Assembly (NCBI GenBank): GCA_031273965.1
Contig: JAISQX010000022.1
Coordinates: forward strand, 1-12,011
Origin: Clostridiales bacterium
Lineage (GTDB): Bacteria > Bacillota > Clostridia > Christensenellales > JAISNN01
DNA: 12,011 bases
Direction of reading: 5' to 3'
The notes under the pieces were generated by a model. It saw only the letters and a program-made list of their open reading frames with translations, ran no database searches and was not told the DNA's origin. Positions 1 to 7,401 of this stretch are shown piece by piece (positions within the stretch are counted from its first letter, which is position 1; each line of letters opens with the position of its first letter). The translations under genes were made by a program, and so were the position numbers.

Positions 1-1154
1 TTGATTTCTTCTTCCTTTGAAACGCGGAGACCGTGGAATTTTTTTATAAGGAAAAACGCGAGAGTCATAGTTACGACAGTCCAAGCCGTGATAGCCAATA
101 CTCCCAATACTTGTATGCCCAAAAGACTCAAGCCTCCTCCGTAAAAAAGACCTCTGTCGGTTGCAAAAAGCCCTACCATAATCGTTCCGAAAATACCGTT
201 TACGCCGTGTACCGCCACTGCTCCGACCGGATCGTCGATATGCAGCTTAAGATCCAAAAATTCCACGGCGACGACGACTATAATGCCGGCGAACAAACCG
301 ATTATCGTCGCTCCAAGCGCGTCCACCGCAAGACATCCCGCCGTTATCGCGACAAGTCCCGCCAGCGCCCCGTTAAGAGCCATAGACACGTCGGGTTTTT
401 TATTCTTTATCCAAGTATATGCCATAGCCGACACGGCAGCCATTGCGGGAGCTATTGTCGTATTGACGAATATACGAGCCAACTGAGTAATATCCAACGC
501 CGCCGCGCCGTTAAATCCGTACCAACCGAACCAAAGTATGAATACGCCCAGAGCCGCAATCGCGAGGTTATGTCCCGGAATAGCCACGGACTTTATCGAG
601 CCGTCCTTTTGCTTTTTGTATTTGCCGAGGCGCGGTCCGAGGAATATCGCGCCGATAAGAGCGGTGACACCGCCGACCATATGTATAGCGGAAGACCCGG
701 CAAAATCTATATACTCCATGGCAAAAAGCCACCCCTGCGGATTCCAAACCCACCCGGCTTCTATGGGATAGACAACCGCGCTTATTATCAAGCTATACAG
801 ACAGTACGCGGAAAACTTTGTTCTCTCTGCCATGGCTCCCGAAACAATCGTCGCCGCCGTCGCCGCAAAAACGAGGTTAAAGACAAAGCTTGACGCTACG
901 GCGGGATCATTTATTTTGTTAAAAATGTCCAGATTCGGCGCGCCTATTATACCCGCAAAATAGTCGGCTCCCATCATAAGCCCAAAACCTAAGGTCATAA
1001 AGACCACCGTACCGATACAAAAGTCCATCAGGTTTTTCATGATGATATTGCCGGCGTTCTTTGCTCTCGTAAGTCCCGACTCAACCATCGCAAACCCGCA
1101 TTGCATAAAGAACACCATTGCCGCTCCAATCAAAAACCAAATCGAAAAATCCAT
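1..1154 (-). CDS. amt: Ammonium transporter Amt, 3' end cut by window edge
   Basis: Amt/MEP/Rh-family channel that brings ammonium/ammonia across the cytoplasmic membrane. I translated 384 codons by hand from an ATG at 1154. The frame is still open at base 1, ending in the usual cytoplasmic tail (GLRVSKEEEI). Family signatures: GFAMVESG and AKNAGNIIMKN in the first helices, VSGAMAERTKF near residue 110, DFAGSSAIHMVGG with the pore aspartate D150 and twin-histidine H158, GWYGFNG at 210-216, and DDPVGAVAVHGVNGIFGT with the second twin-histidine H316. F96 and F214 match the Phe gate residues of E. coli AmtB. The position matching AmtB S219 of the outer ammonium site appears to be Ala218. The N-terminus is short and has no separate signal peptide. 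The start is supported by GGGAGGA at 1161-1167, 6 nt upstream. No glnK/PII gene lies in the window, but it could follow beyond base 1. The function is secure; physiological regulation is inferred. Confidence 0.96.
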   Translation of the reverse strand, partial: MDFSIWFLIGAAMVFFMQCGFAMVESGLTRAKNAGNIIMKNLMDFCIGTVVFMTLGFGLMMGADYFAGIIGAPNLDIFNKINDPAVASSFVFNLVFAATAATIVSGAMAERTKFSAYCLYSLIISAVVYPIEAGWVWNPQGWLFAMEYIDFAGSSAIHMVGGVTALIGAIFLGPRLGKYKKQKDGSIKSVAIPGHNLAIAALGVFILWFGWYGFNGAAALDITQLARIFVNTTIAPAMAAVSAMAYTWIKNKKPDVSMALNGALAGLVAITAGCLAVDALGATIIGLFAGIIVVVAVEFLDLKLHIDDPVGAVAVHGVNGIFGTIMVGLFATDRGLFYGGGLSLLGIQVLGVLAITAWTVVTMTLAFFLIKKFHGLRVSKEEEI

Positions 1155-1189
1155 ACAAACTCCTCCCAACTTTAAATTTTTTTTTATTT

Positions 1190-1410
1190 CCAAGCGTGCG
1201 CATTGTATGGCTTCCATGCCGCGCGCTTAGTTTTTTAAATGAAAAATGACACATTTCCTCTATTCTTTTAATGGAAACACGTCATTGTGCCTTTTACAAA
1301 TAAGATATATTTCCACGGCAACGCCGCCGTGAAAATTCGGGAAAAACCTTTTAAAAGTAAAAAGACGCACGGTTTGTATACTCAAATATCCTCCGTTCGT
1401 CTTTGAACAG
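1190..1410 (-). promoter_or_regulatory. Structured 5' leader of amt with two terminator-like hairpins
   Basis: This transcribed leader lies between the amt promoter and the amt ribosome binding site. Read in the amt direction, four hairpins are visible. T1 (1361-1404) has 12-nt arms with one mismatch, followed by TCTTTTTACTTTT. A hairpin at 1310-1335 has 10 pairs (one G.U) and a six-base loop GGCGUU. T2 (1245-1286) has 14 pairs, including three G.U, followed by CAUUUUUCAUUU. A GC-rich stem at 1194-1226 has one mismatch and a bulge. The wobble pairs at 1310-1335 and in T2 pair only in the minus-strand RNA, which argues that the structures work in the amt transcript. A competing hairpin (1393-1410, loop AAAGAC) uses the same bases as the 5' arm of T1. 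I infer control by premature termination. I do not recognise a named riboswitch class. Confidence 0.55.
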
Positions 1411-1414
1411 TAAA

Positions 1415-1443
1415 ATAATATCACATAGGATTTTTTGTGTCAA
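1415..1443 (-). promoter_or_regulatory. Sigma-A promoter of amt
   Basis: The minus strand has a perfect -35 TTGACA (1438-1443), a 17-nt spacer and -10 TATTAT (1415-1420). Transcription should start near 1408, giving a leader of about 250 nt before the amt start codon. A small dyad TTACG-AAAA-CGTAA (1461-1474) lies about 18 bp upstream of the -35 box and could be an activator or repressor site, but no regulator can be named from it. Confidence 0.8.
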
Positions 1444-1555
1444 CTATTTTTCACGGTAAATTACGAAAACGTAAAAAAATTGTGTTTCTCTTGTTTTCTT
1501 AACTTTTTAGAGATGCTAAAAGTCGGCTATTCTAAATAAAATTTTTTACATATCA

Positions 1556-1593
1556 AAAGAGCTTTTGACAAACTTTTTCTCTAAAAGCCCTTT
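1556..1593 (-). terminator. Intrinsic terminator of the GPH symporter gene
   Basis: In minus-strand RNA, AAAGGGCUUUU (1583-1593) pairs with AAAAGCUCUUU (1556-1566) over 11 bp with one G.U, around a 16-nt loop, and is followed by a short U-run. It sits about 50 nt after the stop codon at 1643 and upstream of the amt promoter, so it separates the two transcription units. Confidence 0.6.
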
Positions 1594-1642
1594 CAAAACT
1601 TTATACTTTGACGATAACGCCGTCACGTTTCGCTCTCTTTTA

Positions 1643-3175
1643 TTACTTGCTTTTGCGTTGGCTTATGTCCTCAAGCATTTTGGCGTAAAATTTTTCGTCG
1701 ATGATAATTTTTTTACGATAGAGAAAATACGCGCTAAGCAAAAATACGACCGGAATCGCCGTGATGCACAAGATAAGCGCAATTTTTTTAGCTTCGGGCA
1801 CGCTTTCTATTATATTTTGTATCTCGCCCAATTTTTCTTCCGCGGTTATTTTACCGAGATTAGCGCTTTTCTCAAGGCTCGAAATGCCGTTGGTATATTG
1901 TAGAACGCCGACGATGAGATAGATAAACATAATGACAAGCTGTAAAAGCGCCGACCCAAGCTTCGCCATAAACGGTCTTATTGTAAATATAATACTTTCA
2001 CGGCGCTCGCCCGTCTTCCATTCGTTATATTCCACGGTGTTTGCAAACGTGGTCATGCTTATCATATAAAACAAACTTTGACCGTACCCGACAAAAAAGA
2101 AAGCGACTACCATAAGTCCGAATTTTATCATCCATTGATTGTCCTCTCCCGCGGGAATAAGCGCGCCGAAGAGCGCCATAAGCGCGTATCCCGCGACAAT
2201 CGCGACAATCGCGGAGGACAAAAGATTTTTCTTGGAGAAGCGTTTGGATATTTTCGGATAGAGCGTATTGACGGCGACTGACGCGACCGCCGCCAATACG
2301 CCGAATATAACGGTCAACATGCCGTCGTAATTAAATTCAAAATATACGTACATAAGCGAAACGCTTGTAAAAAGAGCGTTTCCTATATTGAATAAAAGCG
2401 AAATCAGAGCAATCCAAAGCGTCTGGTCATTATTTTTTATAATTTTGAACATGCCTTTAAGCCCGAGATTCGCCCTGTCCGGATTATCCAAAAAAACCGG
2501 TTCCTTTACGCGCGATACGGTCATAAGCTGACACGCCACAAACATTATTCCCGTGACCACCGCGATAATTTTATAAGCCGATATGGTGCTTCCGCCTAAG
2601 GTCAAAGACCCCGCGGTAAAGACAGGCACGGAAATAGATATAATTCCGGCGCCGATTGAGGAGAAGAGGATGGTCATCGACGTAAGTTTGTTCCTGTCTC
2701 TTTCGTTTCGCGACAGCGCCGGTATCATCGACCAATATGATATGTCGTTCATCGTAAACGTTATGCTGAACAACAAATATATGACGGCGAGAAAAGCTAT
2801 AAATTCCCAACCGCCCATCGTACTGTTAAAAACGGTTATAATAACCGCCGCGCAGCCGACGGCGCCTATCAATATCCACGGCTTAAACCTGCCGAAGCGC
2901 GTGCGTGTGTTCTCGACTATTACGCCCATAATCGGATCGTTAAAGGCGTCGAATATACGGCTTACGACTATTATCGCCGTTATCGCCGTAAATTGCGCGT
3001 CCGTGAGCTCTCTTGTAAACAAAATGAATGTCAAGATATAGGTGTTGAACAAGGCGTAAGCCATGTCGCGCCCTATTCCCCCCAGAGAAAAACTCCAGAG
3101 ATTGCGATTTGACAAATTGTATTCCGCTATGTTTATTCCCTTTTCTCCGCCTACGGCGTTTGCGTCGTTTTGCAT
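1643..3175 (-). CDS. GPH-family sugar:cation symporter (MFS_2, MelB-like)
   Basis: A 510-residue membrane protein of the glycoside-pentoside-hexuronide:cation symporter family, which imports sugars or glycosides with Na+ or H+. Family marks: GGIGRDMAYA with D37 (matching MelB D19 of the sugar site), RIFDAFNDPIMG at 73-84 with the paired acids D76/D80 (MelB D55/D59, cation site), RTRFGRFKPWILIG at 91-104, and MNDISYWSMIPALS at 142-155 with D144 (MelB D124). About twelve hydrophobic segments are expected. A hydrophilic loop of about 35 residues precedes the last helix, and the C-terminal tail is basic. The ATG at 3175 has only a weak GGAAG upstream, yet the sequence before the first helix is of normal length. 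No glycosidase or sugar kinase is adjacent, so the substrate cannot be named. It has its own promoter, two palindromes near its start, and its own terminator. Confidence 0.9.
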   Translation of the reverse strand: MQNDANAVGGEKGINIAEYNLSNRNLWSFSLGGIGRDMAYALFNTYILTFILFTRELTDAQFTAITAIIVVSRIFDAFNDPIMGVIVENTRTRFGRFKPWILIGAVGCAAVIITVFNSTMGGWEFIAFLAVIYLLFSITFTMNDISYWSMIPALSRNERDRNKLTSMTILFSSIGAGIISISVPVFTAGSLTLGGSTISAYKIIAVVTGIMFVACQLMTVSRVKEPVFLDNPDRANLGLKGMFKIIKNNDQTLWIALISLLFNIGNALFTSVSLMYVYFEFNYDGMLTVIFGVLAAVASVAVNTLYPKISKRFSKKNLLSSAIVAIVAGYALMALFGALIPAGEDNQWMIKFGLMVVAFFFVGYGQSLFYMISMTTFANTVEYNEWKTGERRESIIFTIRPFMAKLGSALLQLVIMFIYLIVGVLQYTNGISSLEKSANLGKITAEEKLGEIQNIIESVPEAKKIALILCITAIPVVFLLSAYFLYRKKIIIDEKFYAKMLEDISQRKSK

Positions 3176-3300
3176 AAATCTTCCGCGCCCTTATAATTTT
3201 ATTTTTTTGTGGAGAAGTGCTTAAAAGACGTTTGCCGTCCGACAAAAACCGATGACAAAATATGTCGCGCGCAAACTTTTTTCCATAAGTTGAACGTAGT

Positions 3301-3336
3301 GCATATTACGCGTAATAAGCCGCTTAAACGGTTTAA
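3301..3336 (-). promoter_or_regulatory. Two palindromic operator candidates downstream of the symporter promoter
   Basis: The near-perfect 20-bp palindrome GCATATTACGCGTAATAAGC (3301-3320) has one mismatched pair and a central CG. Next to it is a 13-bp palindrome TTAAACGGTTTAA read on the plus strand (3324-3336). Both fall about +18 to +52 from the predicted transcription start, a position that suits repression. Central-CG palindromes are typical of LacI-family sugar repressors, but no regulator gene is present, so this assignment is inference. Confidence 0.45.
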
Positions 3337-3359
3337 CCGCATATTTTTTGACCGTATAT

Positions 3360-3388
3360 ATTATATCAAATATGCGACCGAAAATCAA
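3360..3388 (-). promoter_or_regulatory. Sigma-A promoter of the GPH symporter
   Basis: The minus strand shows -35 TTGATT (3383-3388), a 17-nt spacer and a perfect -10 TATAAT (3360-3365). The predicted start is near 3353, giving a leader of about 175 nt to the ATG at 3175. Apart from this promoter, the two palindromes and the terminator at 3481-3535, the gap 3176-3571 shows no supported gene. Confidence 0.75.
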
Positions 3389-3480
3389 TGTATTTTGGAA
3401 TTATTTAAATAAATATCGGGATTTGCGCGTAAAATTTTTTTTGCTTATCATAATTGCGGCGATAAACAAAAAAAAATCAT

Positions 3481-3535
3481 AAACCCCGCGGCGGCATATC
3501 CTATATCTCGGATTTTTTGCATACCCGCGGGGTTT
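3481..3535 (-). terminator. Intrinsic terminator of the 1169-residue surface-protein gene
   Basis: A perfect 11-bp GC-rich stem, AAACCCCGCGG (3481-3491) with CCGCGGGGTTT (3525-3535), encloses a 33-nt loop. On the minus strand it is followed by ATGA and then nine Ts. It lies about 40 nt after the stop codon at 3572. Confidence 0.8.
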
Positions 3536-3571
3536 AAACGTCGTTTAAACTAAAACTTTAAATACAAATTC

Positions 3572-6500
3572 TTATTCTCTGGGCTTATATATATTGTTTT
3601 TTGCAACCTCTCCCGTCAAAGACGAAGTCATCTTCATATTAAAAAGGAAATCGTTTTCGGCTTTTTTCTTAGGCTCCGGTTTAGGTTCGGGCTTCGGCTC
3701 CGGTTTCGGAGCGGGTTTAGGTTCGGGGTTCGGAGCGGACTTAGGTTCGGCTTTAGGCGTGATTTTTTTAGCCGCGGGCGCGCCTTTTTTCTTTTTTAAT
3801 TTCGCGATAAAGAAGATTAAAAATCCGATTGCCGCGACTCCCGCGACTCCCGCCGCGATAATCACCCAGAACGGTATCCTCTCTTCCGACGGTAATTCGA
3901 CCGCCGCATATCCGCCTTGCAAGCTGTTCGACACCGTATAATAATTGTTTACGTCGGCGCCGTTAAGTAATTTCGCCATAACCGTGTATTTTTCAAAATC
4001 GCTGACGCTAAAGACGTTTTCTTTCTGCCAATTCGCGCCGCCGTCGATACTGTATTCCGCGTCGATATTAAGCGGGTTTTCTATAATAAGCTTCCCCGGC
4101 TCCCTCTTTACGCTAAACGGGGCTTGCGCCTTTTCGACTGTCAATTCCGCAACCGTTTCTCTTGAAGAGTAATTTGGCGTAAGCGTCTGATTTACTTTAA
4201 AGACTACCTGATAGGTTCCCGCGTTTATCGCGCCGCTTATCGGCTCGCCGAACACTCTGATTTCCTTTGAAATGGAGATAAGGCTCTCCTCTCCCGATAC
4301 CGCGCCGTCAAAAGAACTATAGTCTATCGTCTTACCCGTGCCGTCATAGACGAACGAAGCGTTCTGTACGTTTATCGTTATTTCCTTACGCGCAATGGTG
4401 GCGTAGACATCCGGCAAGCCGCCGACGATATCGTAATTTAGAAGCCGCGAACCGACCGTATACAATAGCGTAATGCCCTCGACGTTAACTTTTTGCCTGC
4501 CGACGTTCGGCGAAGCAAAAGACGGCGTTCCTATAAAATTAAAATCCTGTCCGACTTTAAAGACGACCGTGCCTCCGAGATATCCCACGAATATGGGCAA
4601 TATGCTCGAAATCCCCGTCGTTCCGTCATAGACCTTTTGCGCGCCGTCGTTTATCTCAAACCCTTCCACGGTCAAAGAAGCTCTGGTTATTACCGCGTCC
4701 GCTTGCGGAAGCGCGCCGTTTGCCAGCGTATAATTCTTCATATAATCGCTGATAAAGGTTATAGCCGCCGGCGTCAAGGTTACTTTTACATTCCCGGCGT
4801 TCGGCGAGGAGTAGCTTCCGCTTCCCACGGTATAATCGACGCCCTTTACGAACGGCGTGCTACCGTCGGCACCCTTATATCCCGTGAACTCAATCATATC
4901 TATCGCCGCGTCGTTTATGATATTTCCGTTATAAACCTTACCCGACGCATAGACCCCGGACACGCTTATCTGCGCCGCCGTTATACTGCCGGTGTAAGAA
5001 ACTTCAAATTGCGTCTTTGAATCTCCGTTAAACTCGTAATTCGGACTCTCAAAGCCCAAGATCAGAATAACCGCGTTAGCCGAAACGACGTTCGGGGAGT
5101 TGTATTCCCACTTAAGCACCTTGAAGATGTTGTTGATACTGTCTCCCGTACCGGTAAAGAGTCCCCCCCCTCCGATTGAGACATACGTTCCTATATTGCC
5201 CGTAATGACCGCTTGCGGCGTGACCGTCGAGTTATACGGCATGATCAGAGCGTTCAATTGCGAACCGTTAAGCGTCCGCTTCGAAACCGACAAGGTTCGC
5301 TTCCTGACTATAAGCTTCAGCGAAGCCTTTCCCTGCCCGTAATTCGAATACGAGGCGGACGGCGTAAACGTCACTTCATAAATATCCTCGCCCGCCGGCG
5401 GATATTGAACGGGAAGCGCCGTTCCCCAGCTTATAGTTCCGTTTAGCGTTTCGCTGTTTACGCCCGAGACGTTTACGACGGAAGTCGGTTTCGAATCGCC
5501 GTAAGTTATCGTTATATCGGGAAGCGCCGTAATATACGCCACCGATATGTTCACGCTCGCCGTCGGAAAGTTCGTTTGCGTTATGGTATAATTTGACGTC
5601 AAATCGGTGTCTATAAATTGTATTCCCGTTATGGACACCGTCCTGCTTCCCACGCTTGCCAAATTAAACGCCGCTCCCGTCACCGTAAAATCGGTTCCGA
5701 GAATCAGAGGCCCTTCGCCGTTTTTGTATCCCGAAAATACCGCGTTCGTCACTACCGCGTTCATTCTCAGTCCGTCATACGTCTTGTCGTTCGCCGATAT
5801 GGATATAACTTCCAGCGTAGCCTTTACGATGTTAAAGGCGTGATTGACAAGCTTGCCCACTTCCTCGCCGTTTCGCATAAGCGTCGCGCTAAAATAATAA
5901 CCGCCCGCATTAGTCGGTCGCGTCTCCGAGTTGTAAGCCGCGGTTCCGTCTTGATTCGTATAGACCGCCGTTCCTTCCTTTATCGTGAAATCTCCCGTGC
6001 CTATGACGGGTCCGTTGGGTACTCCCGCATAAGTATAATTATCGCCGCTCGCGCCCGTCTTTGTAAGCGGGATTTGATAAAAATTCGCCGTCGCCGTCGC
6101 CGTCGCGGAATAAGTGTACCACGCGTTCAGGTACAAAGTGCGCGTTGTTATCGTCGTCTGTCCGTTATGCGTCCACGACGCAAAGTAATAGTTGTCGTTC
6201 GCGGTGGCGCGAACGTCGCCCGAGGCGGTCAGCTCCTCGTCCGTCACCGCGGCTTTCGAGTCTATGGTATATTTGTTCAGAACGCCGCCGTTCCCGTTCG
6301 TCTCAAAAGTCGCGCCGGGGGTGGTGTATGTAAAATTCAATGTGACGGCTTGTATTTGCGCTCCCGCTCTTATCCAACCGCTAGAAAGGCTTTCCCATTC
6401 GCCGCCGTATCTGTATGCGTGAGCCACCGTGACAAGCTTACCGCTATTGCCTATTTTTGCCGTTTGTGCGGCGCTAAAGCTTATTGTTCCCGTCGTCGTA

Positions 6501-7081
6501 ATATTCGAGGTTCCACTATCGGTACGCGGAATTCTATATATCTCTCTGTATATTGCCGAATCCGTTTCCTCGTCCCTTGTATCATATGTTCCGCTTACGT
6601 TGTCCATGCCCACCGATAACCAATAGTTGCCCTCGTTACAACCGCCTTGCTCCGCAAAAAGATAATACCCCACGATAACCGTCAATGAAACTCTGCCGTT
6701 TTGCATCGCTTCCCTTATATCCCCCGAAAACGTAATCGTTCTTCTGCTTATCTCTCTTATATCCCGATAGGCAGGGCTAACCCCAGTACCGTTGACGGTT
6801 TCTTGTCTATAGATATAATTGCTTGAATCGCTTGCAAAATAGTTATCGCCGCTTGGTAAAATCCCGCTGACCGTTATAGGCGCGTCTAATTCACCAAAAT
6901 GAGTTTCGGCGATATCGCTGATTTCCCCGTCGCTCGGGTCTTCGGCTATATCGATAGCCGAAACATATTCGCCGCCGTTAAAAAAAGTTGTAACCGTCGA
7001 TAAGGAAAATAAAGATAAACCAAAAATGAACGCTAAAAAACCGTAAAAAAAATTAACCTTTTTACTTTTCGTTGTTTTCAT
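3572..7081 (-). CDS. Large YDG/MBG-repeat surface protein with C-terminal membrane anchor
   Basis: An 1169-residue secreted protein. Residues 1-42 form a signal peptide: KTTKSKK, a hydrophobic core from FFYGFL to about 33, and a possible cut near YVSA. Residues 43-255 are Ser/Thr-rich and match nothing I recognise. Residues 258-335 resemble an InlB/Big-type repeat (ATFETNGNGGVLN ... NDNYYFASW). From about 420 to 985 there are repeated Ig-like beta modules with YDG/MBG marks: TYDGLR at 434, TYGDSKP at 526, VYNGN at 717, VYDGTT at 818 and VYDGTGK at 911, most followed by an AG-type beta turn (NAGNV, NVGRQ, NAGTYQV). A helix at 1070-1093 is followed by LKKKK and a cytoplasmic tail with EPKP repeats. 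There is no LPxTG sorting signal, so anchoring is by the C-terminal helix. Adhesion or envelope structure is plausible, but no activity is evident. It has its own strong promoter and terminator. The SD GGGGG lies 5 nt before the ATG. Confidence 0.85.
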   Translation of the reverse strand: MKTTKSKKVNFFYGFLAFIFGLSLFSLSTVTTFFNGGEYVSAIDIAEDPSDGEISDIAETHFGELDAPITVSGILPSGDNYFASDSSNYIYRQETVNGTGVSPAYRDIREISRRTITFSGDIREAMQNGRVSLTVIVGYYLFAEQGGCNEGNYWLSVGMDNVSGTYDTRDEETDSAIYREIYRIPRTDSGTSNITTTGTISFSAAQTAKIGNSGKLVTVAHAYRYGGEWESLSSGWIRAGAQIQAVTLNFTYTTPGATFETNGNGGVLNKYTIDSKAAVTDEELTASGDVRATANDNYYFASWTHNGQTTITTRTLYLNAWYTYSATATATANFYQIPLTKTGASGDNYTYAGVPNGPVIGTGDFTIKEGTAVYTNQDGTAAYNSETRPTNAGGYYFSATLMRNGEEVGKLVNHAFNIVKATLEVISISANDKTYDGLRMNAVVTNAVFSGYKNGEGPLILGTDFTVTGAAFNLASVGSRTVSITGIQFIDTDLTSNYTITQTNFPTASVNISVAYITALPDITITYGDSKPTSVVNVSGVNSETLNGTISWGTALPVQYPPAGEDIYEVTFTPSASYSNYGQGKASLKLIVRKRTLSVSKRTLNGSQLNALIMPYNSTVTPQAVITGNIGTYVSIGGGGLFTGTGDSINNIFKVLKWEYNSPNVVSANAVILILGFESPNYEFNGDSKTQFEVSYTGSITAAQISVSGVYASGKVYNGNIINDAAIDMIEFTGYKGADGSTPFVKGVDYTVGSGSYSSPNAGNVKVTLTPAAITFISDYMKNYTLANGALPQADAVITRASLTVEGFEINDGAQKVYDGTTGISSILPIFVGYLGGTVVFKVGQDFNFIGTPSFASPNVGRQKVNVEGITLLYTVGSRLLNYDIVGGLPDVYATIARKEITINVQNASFVYDGTGKTIDYSSFDGAVSGEESLISISKEIRVFGEPISGAINAGTYQVVFKVNQTLTPNYSSRETVAELTVEKAQAPFSVKREPGKLIIENPLNIDAEYSIDGGANWQKENVFSVSDFEKYTVMAKLLNGADVNNYYTVSNSLQGGYAAVELPSEERIPFWVIIAAGVAGVAAIGFLIFFIAKLKKKKGAPAAKKITPKAEPKSAPNPEPKPAPKPEPKPEPKPEPKKKAENDFLFNMKMTSSLTGEVAKNNIYKPRE
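3662..3751 (-). repeat. Degenerate EPKP-coding tandem repeat
   Basis: Within the cytoplasmic tail of the large surface protein (residues 1111-1140), a short Glu-Pro-Lys-Pro-type unit recurs about seven times, including EPKSAPNPEPKPAPKP and PEPKPEPKPEPK. On the plus strand it appears as repeated TTCGG / TTTAGG-rich 6- to 12-nt units. Such Pro/Lys stretches are extended and often vary in copy number. Confidence 0.75.
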
Positions 7082-7099
7082 AAAAACCCCCGTTTTTAT
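7080..7099 (-). promoter_or_regulatory. Hairpin spanning the ribosome binding site of the surface-protein gene
   Basis: In the mRNA, an 8-bp stem AUAAAAAC / GUUUUUAU closes a GGGG tetraloop. The Shine-Dalgarno-like G run sits at the loop, and the first two bases of the AUG lie in the 3' arm. The stem is mostly A-U pairs and so only moderately stable. It could modulate initiation, for example with temperature, but this is inference. Confidence 0.35.
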
Positions 7100-7210
7100 A
7101 CAAACTTAAAATTCTCCGCACCCGTCGCCGCGGTATTTTCTAAAAAAAATATTAAATAATAAATTAAAATCTTTCGTCTTATTAAAAAACCGATAAAAAC
7201 TCTCCGCCGC

Positions 7211-7257
7211 ACCGTTTGGTACGGTAATATTATACAGCAAGTATACGCCCGTGTCAA
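7211..7257 (-). promoter_or_regulatory. Consensus sigma-A promoter with an inverted repeat at the start site
   Basis: The minus strand has TTGACA (7252-7257), exactly 17 nt, then TATAAT (7229-7234), a perfect match to consensus. The predicted start is near 7222. The inverted repeat ACCGT-TTGGT-ACGGT (7211-7225, plus strand) covers the start site and could be a repressor site. It drives the 1169-residue surface protein through a leader of about 140 nt. The rest of the 7082-7401 gap, between this promoter and the uppP stop codon, is very rich in A and T runs and shows nothing else I can support. Confidence 0.85.
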
Positions 7258-7401
7258 GACCCTATTTTTAAAAATTTTCAGAAAAAACATAAAAAACTGA
7301 CCGAATTTTCCTTTTTTTTAAAAAAAGTTACACACTTTTCGCTCTTTGTGACATTTTTGTTTTTTCAAAATATTCGCGCCGAGGGGCGTTTTTGACAGAC
7401 C

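Noticed and set aside
33..893. 286-codon plus-strand frame
   Set aside because: It lies antisense to amt, whose translation is clearly conserved. The product is Arg/Ser-rich with no recognisable motif.
5618..6619. 333-codon plus-strand frame inside the large surface-protein gene
   Set aside because: Antisense shadow: a highly basic, repetitive product with no RBS, opposite a well-supported repeat protein.
7096..7290. 64-codon minus-strand frame upstream of the surface-protein gene
   Set aside because: It covers the consensus promoter and transcription start of that gene, has no convincing RBS, and has a low-complexity composition.
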